Origin: Thermoguttaceae bacterium
GTDB taxonomy: Bacteria > Planctomycetota > Planctomycetia > Pirellulales > Thermoguttaceae
NCBI GenBank assembly: GCA_024653385.1
Contig: JANLFZ010000225.1
Coordinates: 4,738-9,782 of the forward strand
Direction of reading: 5' to 3'
DNA: 5,045 nt
Shown here: positions 1 through 5,045 of the stretch, piece after piece
How the letters are laid out: every line of letters starts with the position of its first letter
Position numbering within the stretch: the stretch's first letter is position 1
Position numbers and translations under genes: made by a program
The notes under the pieces: generated by a model
What the model saw: the letters and a program-made list of their open reading frames with translations, nothing else
What the model was told of the DNA's origin: nothing
Database searches by the model: none

Positions 1-1016
1 CGGCTGACGGCCATCATGCGCGAGTACATTTCGTCGGCCTCGGGGTACTTGACCCGGAAGTTCCGCCAATAGCCGGCCCGGAAGAACCGCCGGATCGAGG
101 GCCAGCGCGGGTCGTGCTCCATCGCCCGCACCACCCGCTCGTACTCGATCTGCTGCTCGGCCGGCAACGCCCACTCGGTCATTTCCCGGTAGCTGCTGTC
201 GGGCAGGTAGATCTTGCCGAGCGGCCGGACATTGTCGGCGGCCTCGGCCAGCGTGGTCACCTGAAGCCAGCTCGCGTTGGCGGCCAGCGCGCCGAAAAAC
301 CGCTCGAGCCACCCGTCGGTGTACACGTGCTTCTTGGTCTGCGGCCAGGTGCCGAACTTCTCGCCGTCGTCGCCGAACACGACCACGGCGTCGGACTGCT
401 GATCGGCGATGCGGCTGAGGTAGTCGATGGTTTGCTGCGGGTCGGCGAAGGGAATCCAGTAGCGCAACGGTTCACTGCCTGGAAACACGGCCATCACGCG
501 GCCGTCGTCCTCGGTCAAGTAGTACCCGTGCAGTTGTTCCTCGGCCAGCCCGGCGTTCTTGAAGTGAAAGTCGTCGAGTACCGTGTACTCGATGCCGGCC
601 TCCACGAGATCCCGCACGTAGGTCTGCTCCCAGACCCGTTCGGGCACCCACATGCCGCGCACCCGGGTCTGAAGTCGGTCCTCGAGCCAGCGGGAGTAGG
701 TCCGGATCTGGCCGATCCGGTCGCGCGACGGGAGCATCGCCAAGATCGGCTCGTAGAACGCCCCGCCGAGGATCTCCATCTGACCGCGAGAGACCATCTC
801 GCCCAGCCGGTCTACGTAATCCGGGTGGTTTGCATTCAGCCACTCCATGAGGCTGCCGCTGACGTGCATCGAGACCTTCAGGCCGGAGTATCGGCTGAGA
901 ACATCGAGAAACGGCTGGTAGCTATCTTGGAAGGCGTTCTCGAAAACGTGCTCAAAATTGCCGACGGGCTGGTGGTTGTGTAGAACCAGGACAAGACGGA
1001 TGTGTTTCGAGGTCAT
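1..1016 (-). CDS. GH57 glucan-acting enzyme (4-alpha-glucanotransferase/alpha-amylase type), C-terminus beyond the window
   Basis: The first 338 residues of a glycoside hydrolase family 57 protein are visible; the gene runs off the left edge. The family cleaves and often transfers alpha-1,4-glucan chains by a retaining mechanism. GH57 motifs appear in order: HNHQP (13-17), GQMEILGGAFYEP (78-90), GMWVPERVWE (121-130, E126 the expected nucleophile), VVVFGDDGEKFG (211-222, with D216 or D217 the expected acid/base) and YWRNFRVKYPEA (316-327). The DDGEKFG and WRNF..KYPEA forms resemble the Thermococcus 4-alpha-glucanotransferase branch, which carries further C-terminal domains that would lie outside this window. 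There is no signal peptide, so it is probably cytoplasmic. ATG at 1016 is chosen because the conserved beta-strand before HNHQP begins six residues later. No Shine-Dalgarno site precedes it, and the frame stays open upstream to a TTG at 1097. It follows the GalT-like gene by 113 nt on the same strand. Transferase versus amylase activity cannot be decided here. Confidence 0.93.
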   Translation of the reverse strand, partial: MTSKHIRLVLVLHNHQPVGNFEHVFENAFQDSYQPFLDVLSRYSGLKVSMHVSGSLMEWLNANHPDYVDRLGEMVSRGQMEILGGAFYEPILAMLPSRDRIGQIRTYSRWLEDRLQTRVRGMWVPERVWEQTYVRDLVEAGIEYTVLDDFHFKNAGLAEEQLHGYYLTEDDGRVMAVFPGSEPLRYWIPFADPQQTIDYLSRIADQQSDAVVVFGDDGEKFGTWPQTKKHVYTDGWLERFFGALAANASWLQVTTLAEAADNVRPLGKIYLPDSSYREMTEWALPAEQQIEYERVVRAMEHDPRWPSIRRFFRAGYWRNFRVKYPEADEMYSRMMAVS

Positions 1017-1129
1017 TGTGGCGTTGTTTTGGCGGTACGCGATGGTCTGCTGGCGGTCGATCTGCTCTTCGCGACAGTCTTCTTTTGCCCCACGCAACTA
1101 GCTTTCTACATCGGCATATACGACCTAGA
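1017..1129 (-). other. Gap between the GalT-like gene and the GH57 gene
   Basis: These 113 nt look more AT-rich than the flanking genes. I see no convincing promoter hexamers, no Shine-Dalgarno site before the ATG at 1016, and no hairpin followed by a T-run that would end the GalT-like transcript. The last 81 nt are open in the GH57 frame from a TTG at 1097, just after an in-frame TAG. That could be a 27-residue N-terminal extension, but it codes for a hydrophilic stretch before a domain that already begins normally, so I treat it as non-coding. Confidence 0.5.
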
Positions 1130-2170
1130 TTATCCAGTCTCCCTGGTCAGAAAAGTCTTTGATTGGTGGCGATCCGGTGCCACCTCACGAAGCAAGGCAG
1201 CGGCCTGTTCAGGTGCCACCGGATTAATGTGAAAGCCGGCACCCCATTCGAATCCCGCAACCCCCGTGACGCGGGGCATGATCTCGATGTGCCAGTGGTA
1301 GTGCGCAAGGTGCTGGACGTCAAACGGAGCCGTGTGAACCACGTAATTGTAGGCCGGTGGTTCCAGCACGGTCTCGATTTTACCCAAGACCTGTTTCATG
1401 ACACCGGCAAGCTCTTCGATCTCGGCGTTTCCGATATCCTCGTAGTGGCTGGCGTGCCGGGCCGGTACGACCCAAGTTTCGAATGGGAAACGACTTGCAA
1501 ACGGTTCGAAGGCGACGAACCGCGGCGTCTTGAGGACGACCCGACATGGCGATGCCAGCTCCTGGCCGAGCATCTCGCAATAGACGCAGTTTCCCCGATC
1601 GCGATAGAACGCCAAGGATCCGGCGATCTCCTCTTGCACCGATACAGGCACGACGGGCGTTGCAATGAGTTGGCTGTGGAGATGTTCGAGCGAGGCCCCG
1701 GCAGCCGCCCCCACGTTCTTGAAGATCAGCCCGTACGCCAGACGGCCATCCTGACGCAAGGCGTCCAGCCGATCGCGGTACACGGCCAGCACCTCGCGCA
1801 GCTCCTTTTCGGCAAGTTCTGATGTCGTGACGATGTGTCGGGGGCTCTCGACAATCACCTCGTGGGCGCCCACGCCGTCCATCGCCTTGTACAAGCCGTC
1901 TTGATGTTGGTGAGGGTCTCCCTCCAAGACCAACGCCGGGTATTTGTTGCCGACGACGCGAATCCGCCAGCCTTCTCGGTTTCTCTGGGTTCCCGAGGCT
2001 CGGCACGCCGTGATTTCATCGGGCGTCAGATGCTCGTTCCCCTCGCAGAAGGGGCAAGGGCGTTTCCTCTGGGCTTGAAACGCGGCCGTATAGTCTTGGG
2101 GCCGGTTCGCGCGGTTCTCTGCGATGATCACCCAACGGCCCACGATCGGGTCTTTGCGCAGGTCGGGCAT
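1130..2170 (-). CDS. galT: GalT-family nucleotidyltransferase (galactose-1-phosphate uridylyltransferase or ADP-glucose phosphorylase-like)
   Basis: A complete 346-residue protein of the GalT branch of the HIT superfamily, the usual family length. These enzymes move a nucleotidyl group through a covalent histidine-NMP intermediate. Visible features: N-terminal DPIVGRWV (7-14); CPFC (Cys39, Cys42) with His112 and His163 as a probable zinc site; KNVGAAAGASLEHLHSQL (151-168), with His165 the expected nucleophile and Gln167 following; a second CVYC (Cys195, Cys198), which with His239 or His242 and His290 could form a second metal site; and HYHWHIEIMPR (290-300). Most GalTs have His-Pro-His at the catalytic motif; here it is His-Leu-His. 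Classical GalT swaps UMP between UDP-glucose and galactose-1-phosphate. The plant relative that phosphorolyses ADP-glucose also has two zinc sites. The GH57 neighbour favours glucan-related work, as inference. ATG at 2170 is the only sensible start, immediately before the conserved N-terminus; no Shine-Dalgarno site is seen. The symbol names the family, not a proven activity. Confidence 0.92.
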   Translation of the reverse strand: MPDLRKDPIVGRWVIIAENRANRPQDYTAAFQAQRKRPCPFCEGNEHLTPDEITACRASGTQRNREGWRIRVVGNKYPALVLEGDPHQHQDGLYKAMDGVGAHEVIVESPRHIVTTSELAEKELREVLAVYRDRLDALRQDGRLAYGLIFKNVGAAAGASLEHLHSQLIATPVVPVSVQEEIAGSLAFYRDRGNCVYCEMLGQELASPCRVVLKTPRFVAFEPFASRFPFETWVVPARHASHYEDIGNAEIEELAGVMKQVLGKIETVLEPPAYNYVVHTAPFDVQHLAHYHWHIEIMPRVTGVAGFEWGAGFHINPVAPEQAAALLREVAPDRHQSKTFLTRETG

Positions 2171-2207
2171 GGAGATTCAGTTGGTTCCGGGCGCGTCGAA
2201 ACGATGG

Positions 2208-2236
2208 ATTCTAGTGGACGTGTCGCCGGACGACCA
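2208..2236 (-). promoter_or_regulatory. Possible weak sigma70-type promoter before the GalT-like gene
   Basis: In the 72-nt gap between the PII stop and the GalT-like start, the minus strand reads TAGAAT (2208-2213), five of six matches to a -10 box. A poor -35 (TGGTCG, 2231-2236, three of six) lies 17 nt upstream of it. The -10 lies 37 nt before the ATG. Such a match can occur by chance, and the gene could equally be read through from PII. Confidence 0.2.
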
Positions 2237-2242
2237 GCCGAA

Positions 2243-2590
2243 TCATACGGCCCCTGGACCGCGGAAGCCGTCGTCGATCTGGATGGCCTCGGACGCGGGC
2301 ACGACAAAGATCTTGCCATCGCCGATCGTGCCTTCGCGCCCCGTTCGCGCCACCTGGGCGATGCAATCCACGGTGCGTTCCAGGAAGTCGTCGTTGACGA
2401 TGATTTCCAGGCAGACCTTGCGAAGCAACCGGGCCGTGTACTCGTGGCCTCGGTACATTTCCGTCCGACCGCGCTGGCGTCCAAACCCTTGGGCATCGCA
2501 CACGGTCATGCGCGTGACCTCGATTTTTTCCAAGGCCTCGCGGACCGCCTTGAGCTTGGTCGGCTGGATGATGGCGATGACCAGTTTCAC
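2243..2590 (-). CDS. glnB: PII-family nitrogen/carbon signalling protein
   Basis: A 115-residue PII protein, the usual size. PII trimers sense ATP/ADP and 2-oxoglutarate and control nitrogen enzymes, transporters or other targets by direct contact. Visible: N-terminal MKLVIAIIQPTKL; T-loop GFGRQRGRTEMYRGHEY (35-51) with Gln39, Tyr46 and Tyr51, the site uridylylated in enterobacterial GlnB; Lys58; B-loop TGREGTIGDGKIF (83-95) with Lys93 aligning to E. coli Lys90. The B-loop is three residues longer than in E. coli GlnB. The C-terminal segment reads AIQIDDG (102-108), where E. coli has arginines 101 and 103 that contact ATP; here Gln104 and Asp106 align to them. The start is GTG at 2590, set by a strong Shine-Dalgarno site 7 nt upstream and by family alignment; the longer open frame upstream is not used. 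No amtB or glnA is adjacent, so its target is unknown; GlnB and GlnK cannot be told apart. Confidence 0.95.
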   Translation of the reverse strand: MKLVIAIIQPTKLKAVREALEKIEVTRMTVCDAQGFGRQRGRTEMYRGHEYTARLLRKVCLEIIVNDDFLERTVDCIAQVARTGREGTIGDGKIFVVPASEAIQIDDGFRGPGAV

Positions 2591-2597
2591 GCGATGC

Positions 2598-2604
2598 CCT
2601 CCCA
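2598..2604 (-). promoter_or_regulatory. Shine-Dalgarno site that fixes the GTG start of the PII gene
   Basis: The minus strand reads GGGAGGG, with 7 nt before the GTG at 2590. It is the best ribosome-binding site in the window. It settles the start against the longer in-frame open stretch that reaches 2908. Confidence 0.85.
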
Positions 2605-2715
2605 ACGAGGATTGCAAGCGGCGCGGGGCCCGCTTCCCCAAGAATACCCAACGGGGGCCGCCAAGGGTAGGGTACGGGCAGTCGTTCACCTCGCCATGCC
2701 GGCGAGAATACCTCG

Positions 2716-2743
2716 TGGGCTCGGGGGCCCGGCTTCTAGCCCA
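2716..2743. repeat. Inverted repeat TGGGCT/AGCCCA with a 16-base loop
   Basis: Six perfectly paired bases (2716-2721 with 2738-2743) enclose a G/C-rich loop that itself contains GGGCCC (2725-2730). It lies 14 nt beyond the first hairpin. It could be part of a structured leader or termination region, or chance in GC-rich DNA. Confidence 0.3.
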
Positions 2744-2756
2744 GGCTACGCGGTTC

Positions 2757-2774
2757 GACGGCCCGAACGCCGTC
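2757..2774 (-). terminator. Perfect 6-bp hairpin downstream of the nucleoside-hydrolase-like gene, terminator-like but without a T-run
   Basis: The minus strand reads GACGGC, a six-base loop GTTCGG, then GCCGTC, a fully paired GC-rich stem that begins 16 nt after the stop codon. No T-tract follows, so it is not a canonical intrinsic terminator. It may slow or protect the 3' end of the upstream transcript. Confidence 0.35.
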
Positions 2775-2790
2775 CCACGCCAGGGGGGGG

Positions 2791-3762
2791 TCATTGCCTC
2801 GGCGGTCTGGCCATCAGTTCCTCGATCAGGTCGGCCATTTCCTCGGCCGATGGCTTGGGCATCACGAGGTAGTGATCCGGATGATCCACCTTGGCGTTCC
2901 AGATGCACTTTCCATCAGGCAGCCGTTCCACTCTGCCGACCGATTCGACGGTGAACAACTGCGGTCGAGCAATGAAGAGCACGGCCACCTGGTCCCAACT
3001 CGATCGGCCGGACTGAAGCGCAGTCTTGTCTCCCCAGAGCCGGTAGGCCTCGCGCACGGGATTCGACGCCGGGGTCTTGGGAAGCAACCGATGGCCGGTC
3101 TTGATTTCGGCGCCGGCAGGCGAGACGTAGAAGGGCCGAGGCCATTTGTCCAGGAGTTCCTGAGCATATCGCGCCATGCCCATCGCCTCGAAATTCCAGC
3201 CGCCCAAGCCCATGGCCACCCACCGATCCACCTTGGTCCGCACCAGCGCCTCGCCCTGAGGATCGCGGAGCAGATGAACCAGTCCGTGCGGGTGTCCCAC
3301 CGTGCAGATCGTCACCCGGCCGTCCGGCTGGGACTCCAGCAGCGATCGATAGACGGTCACCAGGTCGGGGGCCTGATCCACCACGTCATGCCCGAACAGC
3401 CGCGTGTCGGTTGCGATCCGCTTCGTATACGAGTCCCGAGGATCGCCCACATCCGTCCCCTGATACTGCCCCAGCGGGAGATTTCCTCGACCGTAGTAGG
3501 TGTTGATCGCGTCGCAGGTGCCCACGCCGTAACGGTTTCTGCCGCTGCTGAAGATCACGCCCAGGATTTCCAACTCGCCGGCGTCGGCAAGGGCGTGCAA
3601 CACGGCCAAGGCCCCCGCATCGTCGCAGTCGGAGCCCATGTCCGTGTCGAAGATCACGCGCGGCCGGAGCGGCGATGGCTTGGTCTCCGCGGCGCTGGCG
3701 GCGTTCGCCATCGAGCCGATGCAGATCCCCAGCAACGCGATCCAGCGAAGTCGCGCCATCAT
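2791..3762 (-). CDS. Secreted nucleoside-hydrolase-like protein (IUNH fold, variant active site)
   Basis: A 323-residue protein with an N-terminal signal peptide: basic start MARLRW, hydrophobic core IALLGICIG, and an Ala-rich cleavage region near residues 20-25 (AN-AASA-A). The mature part begins PRVIFDTDMGSDCDDAGAL (34-52), an Asp cluster (39, 41, 45, 47, 48) like the calcium-binding DxDxxxDD motif of inosine/uridine-preferring nucleoside hydrolases, which split ribonucleosides into base and ribose. WVAMGLGG (181-188) resembles the family MGG segment, and WDQVAVL (256-262) resembles the C-terminal HDP region. Two differences stand out: the usual GPLTN segment is GHPHG (156-160), and the catalytic-region His-Asp is Trp-Asp (256-257). 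The substrate is therefore open; export suggests a periplasmic or extracellular role. The start is ATG 3762 (or 3759), with GGAGG 8 nt upstream; the GTG at 3789 would put nine residues before the signal peptide. It lies 42 nt after hemB, possibly in one transcript. Confidence 0.85.
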   Translation of the reverse strand: MMARLRWIALLGICIGSMANAASAAETKPSPLRPRVIFDTDMGSDCDDAGALAVLHALADAGELEILGVIFSSGRNRYGVGTCDAINTYYGRGNLPLGQYQGTDVGDPRDSYTKRIATDTRLFGHDVVDQAPDLVTVYRSLLESQPDGRVTICTVGHPHGLVHLLRDPQGEALVRTKVDRWVAMGLGGWNFEAMGMARYAQELLDKWPRPFYVSPAGAEIKTGHRLLPKTPASNPVREAYRLWGDKTALQSGRSSWDQVAVLFIARPQLFTVESVGRVERLPDGKCIWNAKVDHPDHYLVMPKPSAEEMADLIEELMARPPRQ

Positions 3763-3770
3763 GGATTGGC

Positions 3771-3775
3771 CCTCC
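3771..3775 (-). promoter_or_regulatory. Shine-Dalgarno site that decides the nucleoside-hydrolase-like start
   Basis: GGAGG on the minus strand lies 8 nt before the ATG at 3762. It lies inside the longer frame that begins with GTG at 3789, so it supports the shorter protein, which also gives a well-formed signal peptide. Confidence 0.8.
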
Positions 3776-3804
3776 AGTTGTCGACCCACGCGGTTTTCCG
3801 CCGA

Positions 3805-4827
3805 TCATGCATCCATGAGCCAGCGTGCCACGTCTTTGGCCCAGTACGTGAGGATGATGGACGCCCCGGCGCGGCGAATCGCGGTGAGGCTCTCCATGGC
3901 GGCGGCTTTCTCGTCGAGCCAGCCGAGCCGGGCGGCGGCCTTGACCATGCTGAACTCGCCCGAGACGTTGTACGCGGCCACCGGCACCCCGGGGAACCGG
4001 TCGCGCACCTGGCGGATGATATCGAGGTAGGCCAGCGCCGGCTTGACCATGACCAGGTCGGCGCCCTCGGCCAAGTCGAGTTCGACTTCGCGGAGCGCCT
4101 GGCCCGGCGGCGCCGCGGGGTCCATCTGGTAGCTCCGACGGTCGCCGAATCGCGGGGCGCTTTCAGCGGCCTCGCGGAACGGACCGTAGAACGAACTGGC
4201 GTACTTGGCCGCGTAGCTGAGGATCGGCACGTGGGAAAAGCCCGCCGCGTCGAGCCGCCGGCGGATGGCGCGGACCATGCCGTCCATCATGCCGCTGGGG
4301 GCGACCACGTCGGCGCCGGCCTGGGCGTGCGCGAGGGCCTGGTACCCGAGCATCTCGAGCGTCCGGTCGTTGTCGACGTCGACGCGTCCGCCCGTCGACC
4401 CCAGCGCCCCGCAATGCCCGTGGTCGGTGTATTCGCAGAAGCAGACGTCGGTGATCACGAGCACATCCGGGGCCGTGGCCTTGACGACGCGCACGGCTTC
4501 GGGAATGATCCCCAGGTTGCTCATCGCATCGCTGCCGAACGGGTCCTTGGCGGCGGGAATGCCGAATAGCAGCACGCCGCCCAGCCCCAGACCGGCAATC
4601 TGCCCGATTTCTTCGGCCAGTTCATCGGGCGAGAGCTGGAAATGTCCCGGCATCGAGGCGATCTCCTGCCGGACGCCCTGCCCGGGACGCACAAACAGCG
4701 GGAGAATCAGGTTGGCCGTCGAAAACGTCGTTTCTCGCACGAGGCGCCGAACGCCCGGGTGATAGCGCAGCCGGCGCAGCCGGGTGGTGGGGAATCCGGG
4801 GACCGAAGGAGCGTCGTCAGGGCGCAT
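3805..4827 (-). CDS. hemB: Delta-aminolevulinic acid dehydratase (porphobilinogen synthase)
   Basis: A complete 340-residue HemB, close to the usual 320-340. It condenses two 5-aminolevulinate molecules into porphobilinogen, the second common step of haem, sirohaem and other tetrapyrrole synthesis, in the cytoplasm as an oligomer. Visible: RPRRLRYHP-like N-terminal region with RLRRLRYHPGVRRLVRET (16-33); LILPLFV (40-46); the zinc site DVCFCEYTDHGHCG (127-140) with Cys129, Cys131 and Cys139, so it is the zinc-dependent type and not the Asp-rich magnesium type; AAKYASSFYGPFREA (206-220) with Lys208; and LVMVKPALAYLD (258-269) with Lys262, the expected Schiff-base lysine. All key residues are present. 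ATG 4827 is preceded by GGAGA 10 nt away (4838-4842). It starts 22 nt after the upstream partial gene and is followed 42 nt later by the nucleoside-hydrolase-like gene. No other haem gene is visible. Confidence 0.98.
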   Translation of the reverse strand: MRPDDAPSVPGFPTTRLRRLRYHPGVRRLVRETTFSTANLILPLFVRPGQGVRQEIASMPGHFQLSPDELAEEIGQIAGLGLGGVLLFGIPAAKDPFGSDAMSNLGIIPEAVRVVKATAPDVLVITDVCFCEYTDHGHCGALGSTGGRVDVDNDRTLEMLGYQALAHAQAGADVVAPSGMMDGMVRAIRRRLDAAGFSHVPILSYAAKYASSFYGPFREAAESAPRFGDRRSYQMDPAAPPGQALREVELDLAEGADLVMVKPALAYLDIIRQVRDRFPGVPVAAYNVSGEFSMVKAAARLGWLDEKAAAMESLTAIRRAGASIILTYWAKDVARWLMDA

Positions 4828-4849
4828 CGCGGATGGCTCTCCGTTGTGG

Positions 4850-5045
4850 CTAGGGCTTTGGCTTCGGGGTCGCGTCGGGCGGGGGCGTGGCGGCGAGTCC
4901 CTCGCGGGCTCGGCGCACCACGTCGGCGGCCCAACTCTTGTCCTGGTACAACTGGATCACGGCATTCCAAATGGCTCGGGCCTTGGCCGGATCCGTGGCG
5001 CGCAGTTCCTCGGCCCGCTGGAGCCGCACTTCCAACTCGCTGATG
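4850..5045 (-). CDS. C-terminal 65 residues of an unrecognised protein with a TPR-like helical hairpin, 5' end beyond the window
   Basis: The frame is open to the right edge (first full codon at 5044) and ends at TAG 4850-4852, so this is the tail of a longer gene. The visible part is strongly helical: ELEVRLQRAEELRATDPAKA, then RAIWNAVIQLYQDKSWAADV and VRRAREGL, resembling tetratricopeptide-type helices (Ala/Leu/Trp/Tyr spacing and a turn at the DP pair). It ends in a Pro/Lys-rich tail (ATPPPDATPKPKP). A TTG at 5035 could act as a start, but there is no reason to prefer it given the open frame. It is 22 nt upstream of hemB and probably co-transcribed with it. I cannot name a function: the tail could belong to a TPR-containing membrane or scaffold protein. 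Confidence 0.7.
   Translation of the reverse strand, partial: ISELEVRLQRAEELRATDPAKARAIWNAVIQLYQDKSWAADVVRRAREGLAATPPPDATPKPKP

Larger units (their letters stand above)
2591..2790 (-). other. 200-nt non-coding gap before the PII gene
   Basis: No gene fits here. The gap follows the stop of the nucleoside-hydrolase-like gene at 2791 and opens with a run of eight C on the minus strand (2783-2790). It holds two perfect 6-bp inverted repeats (2757-2774 and 2716-2743) and ends with the PII Shine-Dalgarno site. I found no persuasive -35/-10 pair and no sigma54 site. It probably contains the end of one transcript and the leader of the next, judging by its length compared with the 22- and 42-nt gaps upstream. 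Confidence 0.55.

Noticed and set aside
114..983. A 289-codon open frame on the plus strand over the GH57 gene
   Set aside because: The minus strand encodes all five GH57 motifs here, so the plus frame is a shadow.
2644..2667. A sigma54-like site (TTGGC...TTGG on the minus strand) before PII
   Set aside because: The spacing is one base too long and the -12 element reads TTGG instead of TTGC, so the invariant GC is missing.
1835..2872. A 345-codon open frame on the plus strand over the GalT-like and PII genes
   Set aside because: It is antisense to two genes with intact family motifs and has no recognisable protein family signature.
2591..2908. N-terminal extension of PII by about 106 residues
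   Set aside because: The frame is open, but it overlaps the preceding gene, does not resemble PII, and ignores the strong Shine-Dalgarno site at 2598-2604.
3763..3789. GTG start at 3789 for the nucleoside-hydrolase-like protein
   Set aside because: It has no ribosome-binding site of its own, would contain the GGAGG of the ATG at 3762 within its coding region, and would put nine residues before a well-formed signal peptide.
2794..4569. A 591-codon open frame on the plus strand across the nucleoside-hydrolase-like gene and hemB
   Set aside because: It is antisense to two well-recognised genes. Its His/Arg/Gly/Val-rich composition is typical of a shadow frame in GC-rich DNA, and it contains no recognisable domain.
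1..5045. Mobile elements, CRISPR arrays, tRNA, rRNA or toxin-antitoxin genes
   Set aside because: I found no transposase, terminal repeat, regularly spaced repeat or cloverleaf. Almost all of the window is explained by six genes.

Overview
The window is GC-rich bacterial chromosome in which all six supported genes lie on the minus strand. Read in the direction of transcription, from high to low coordinates, they are: the C-terminal tail of an unrecognised protein (cut by the right edge), hemB (porphobilinogen synthase), a secreted nucleoside-hydrolase-like protein, a PII signalling protein, a GalT-family nucleotidyltransferase, and the N-terminal part of a GH57 glucan-acting enzyme (cut by the left edge). 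The gene content, the secreted nucleoside-hydrolase-like protein and the mixed use of Shine-Dalgarno sites suggest a planctomycete or similar organism. This is inference from general resemblance; no rRNA or marker gene is present to prove it.

Right part (about 3760-5045): the unknown tail, hemB and the nucleoside-hydrolase-like gene are separated by 22 and 42 nt and could be one transcript. hemB is a textbook zinc-type enzyme of tetrapyrrole synthesis. The next gene encodes a protein with a clear signal peptide and an Asp-rich metal motif like that of nucleoside hydrolases, but two other signature regions of that family differ.

Middle (about 2243-2790): a 200-nt gap holds two small inverted repeats and no gene. 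It is followed by a PII protein that starts at GTG behind a strong Shine-Dalgarno site. It keeps the T-loop tyrosine at position 51, but has a longer B-loop and lacks two arginines that bind ATP in E. coli GlnB. No ammonium transporter or glutamine synthetase gene is visible beside it.

Left part (1-2170): a GalT-family protein with two apparent zinc sites is followed, after 113 nt, by a GH57 enzyme of the 4-alpha-glucanotransferase/amylase type. Together they suggest storage-glucan or sugar-phosphate metabolism. The GalT-like enzyme may act on ADP-glucose rather than in galactose breakdown, but sequence alone does not settle that.

I see no mobile element, CRISPR array, tRNA or rRNA, and no clearly new multi-gene system. 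The observations most worth a second look are the variant PII, the variant nucleoside-hydrolase-like protein and the specificity of the GalT-like enzyme.
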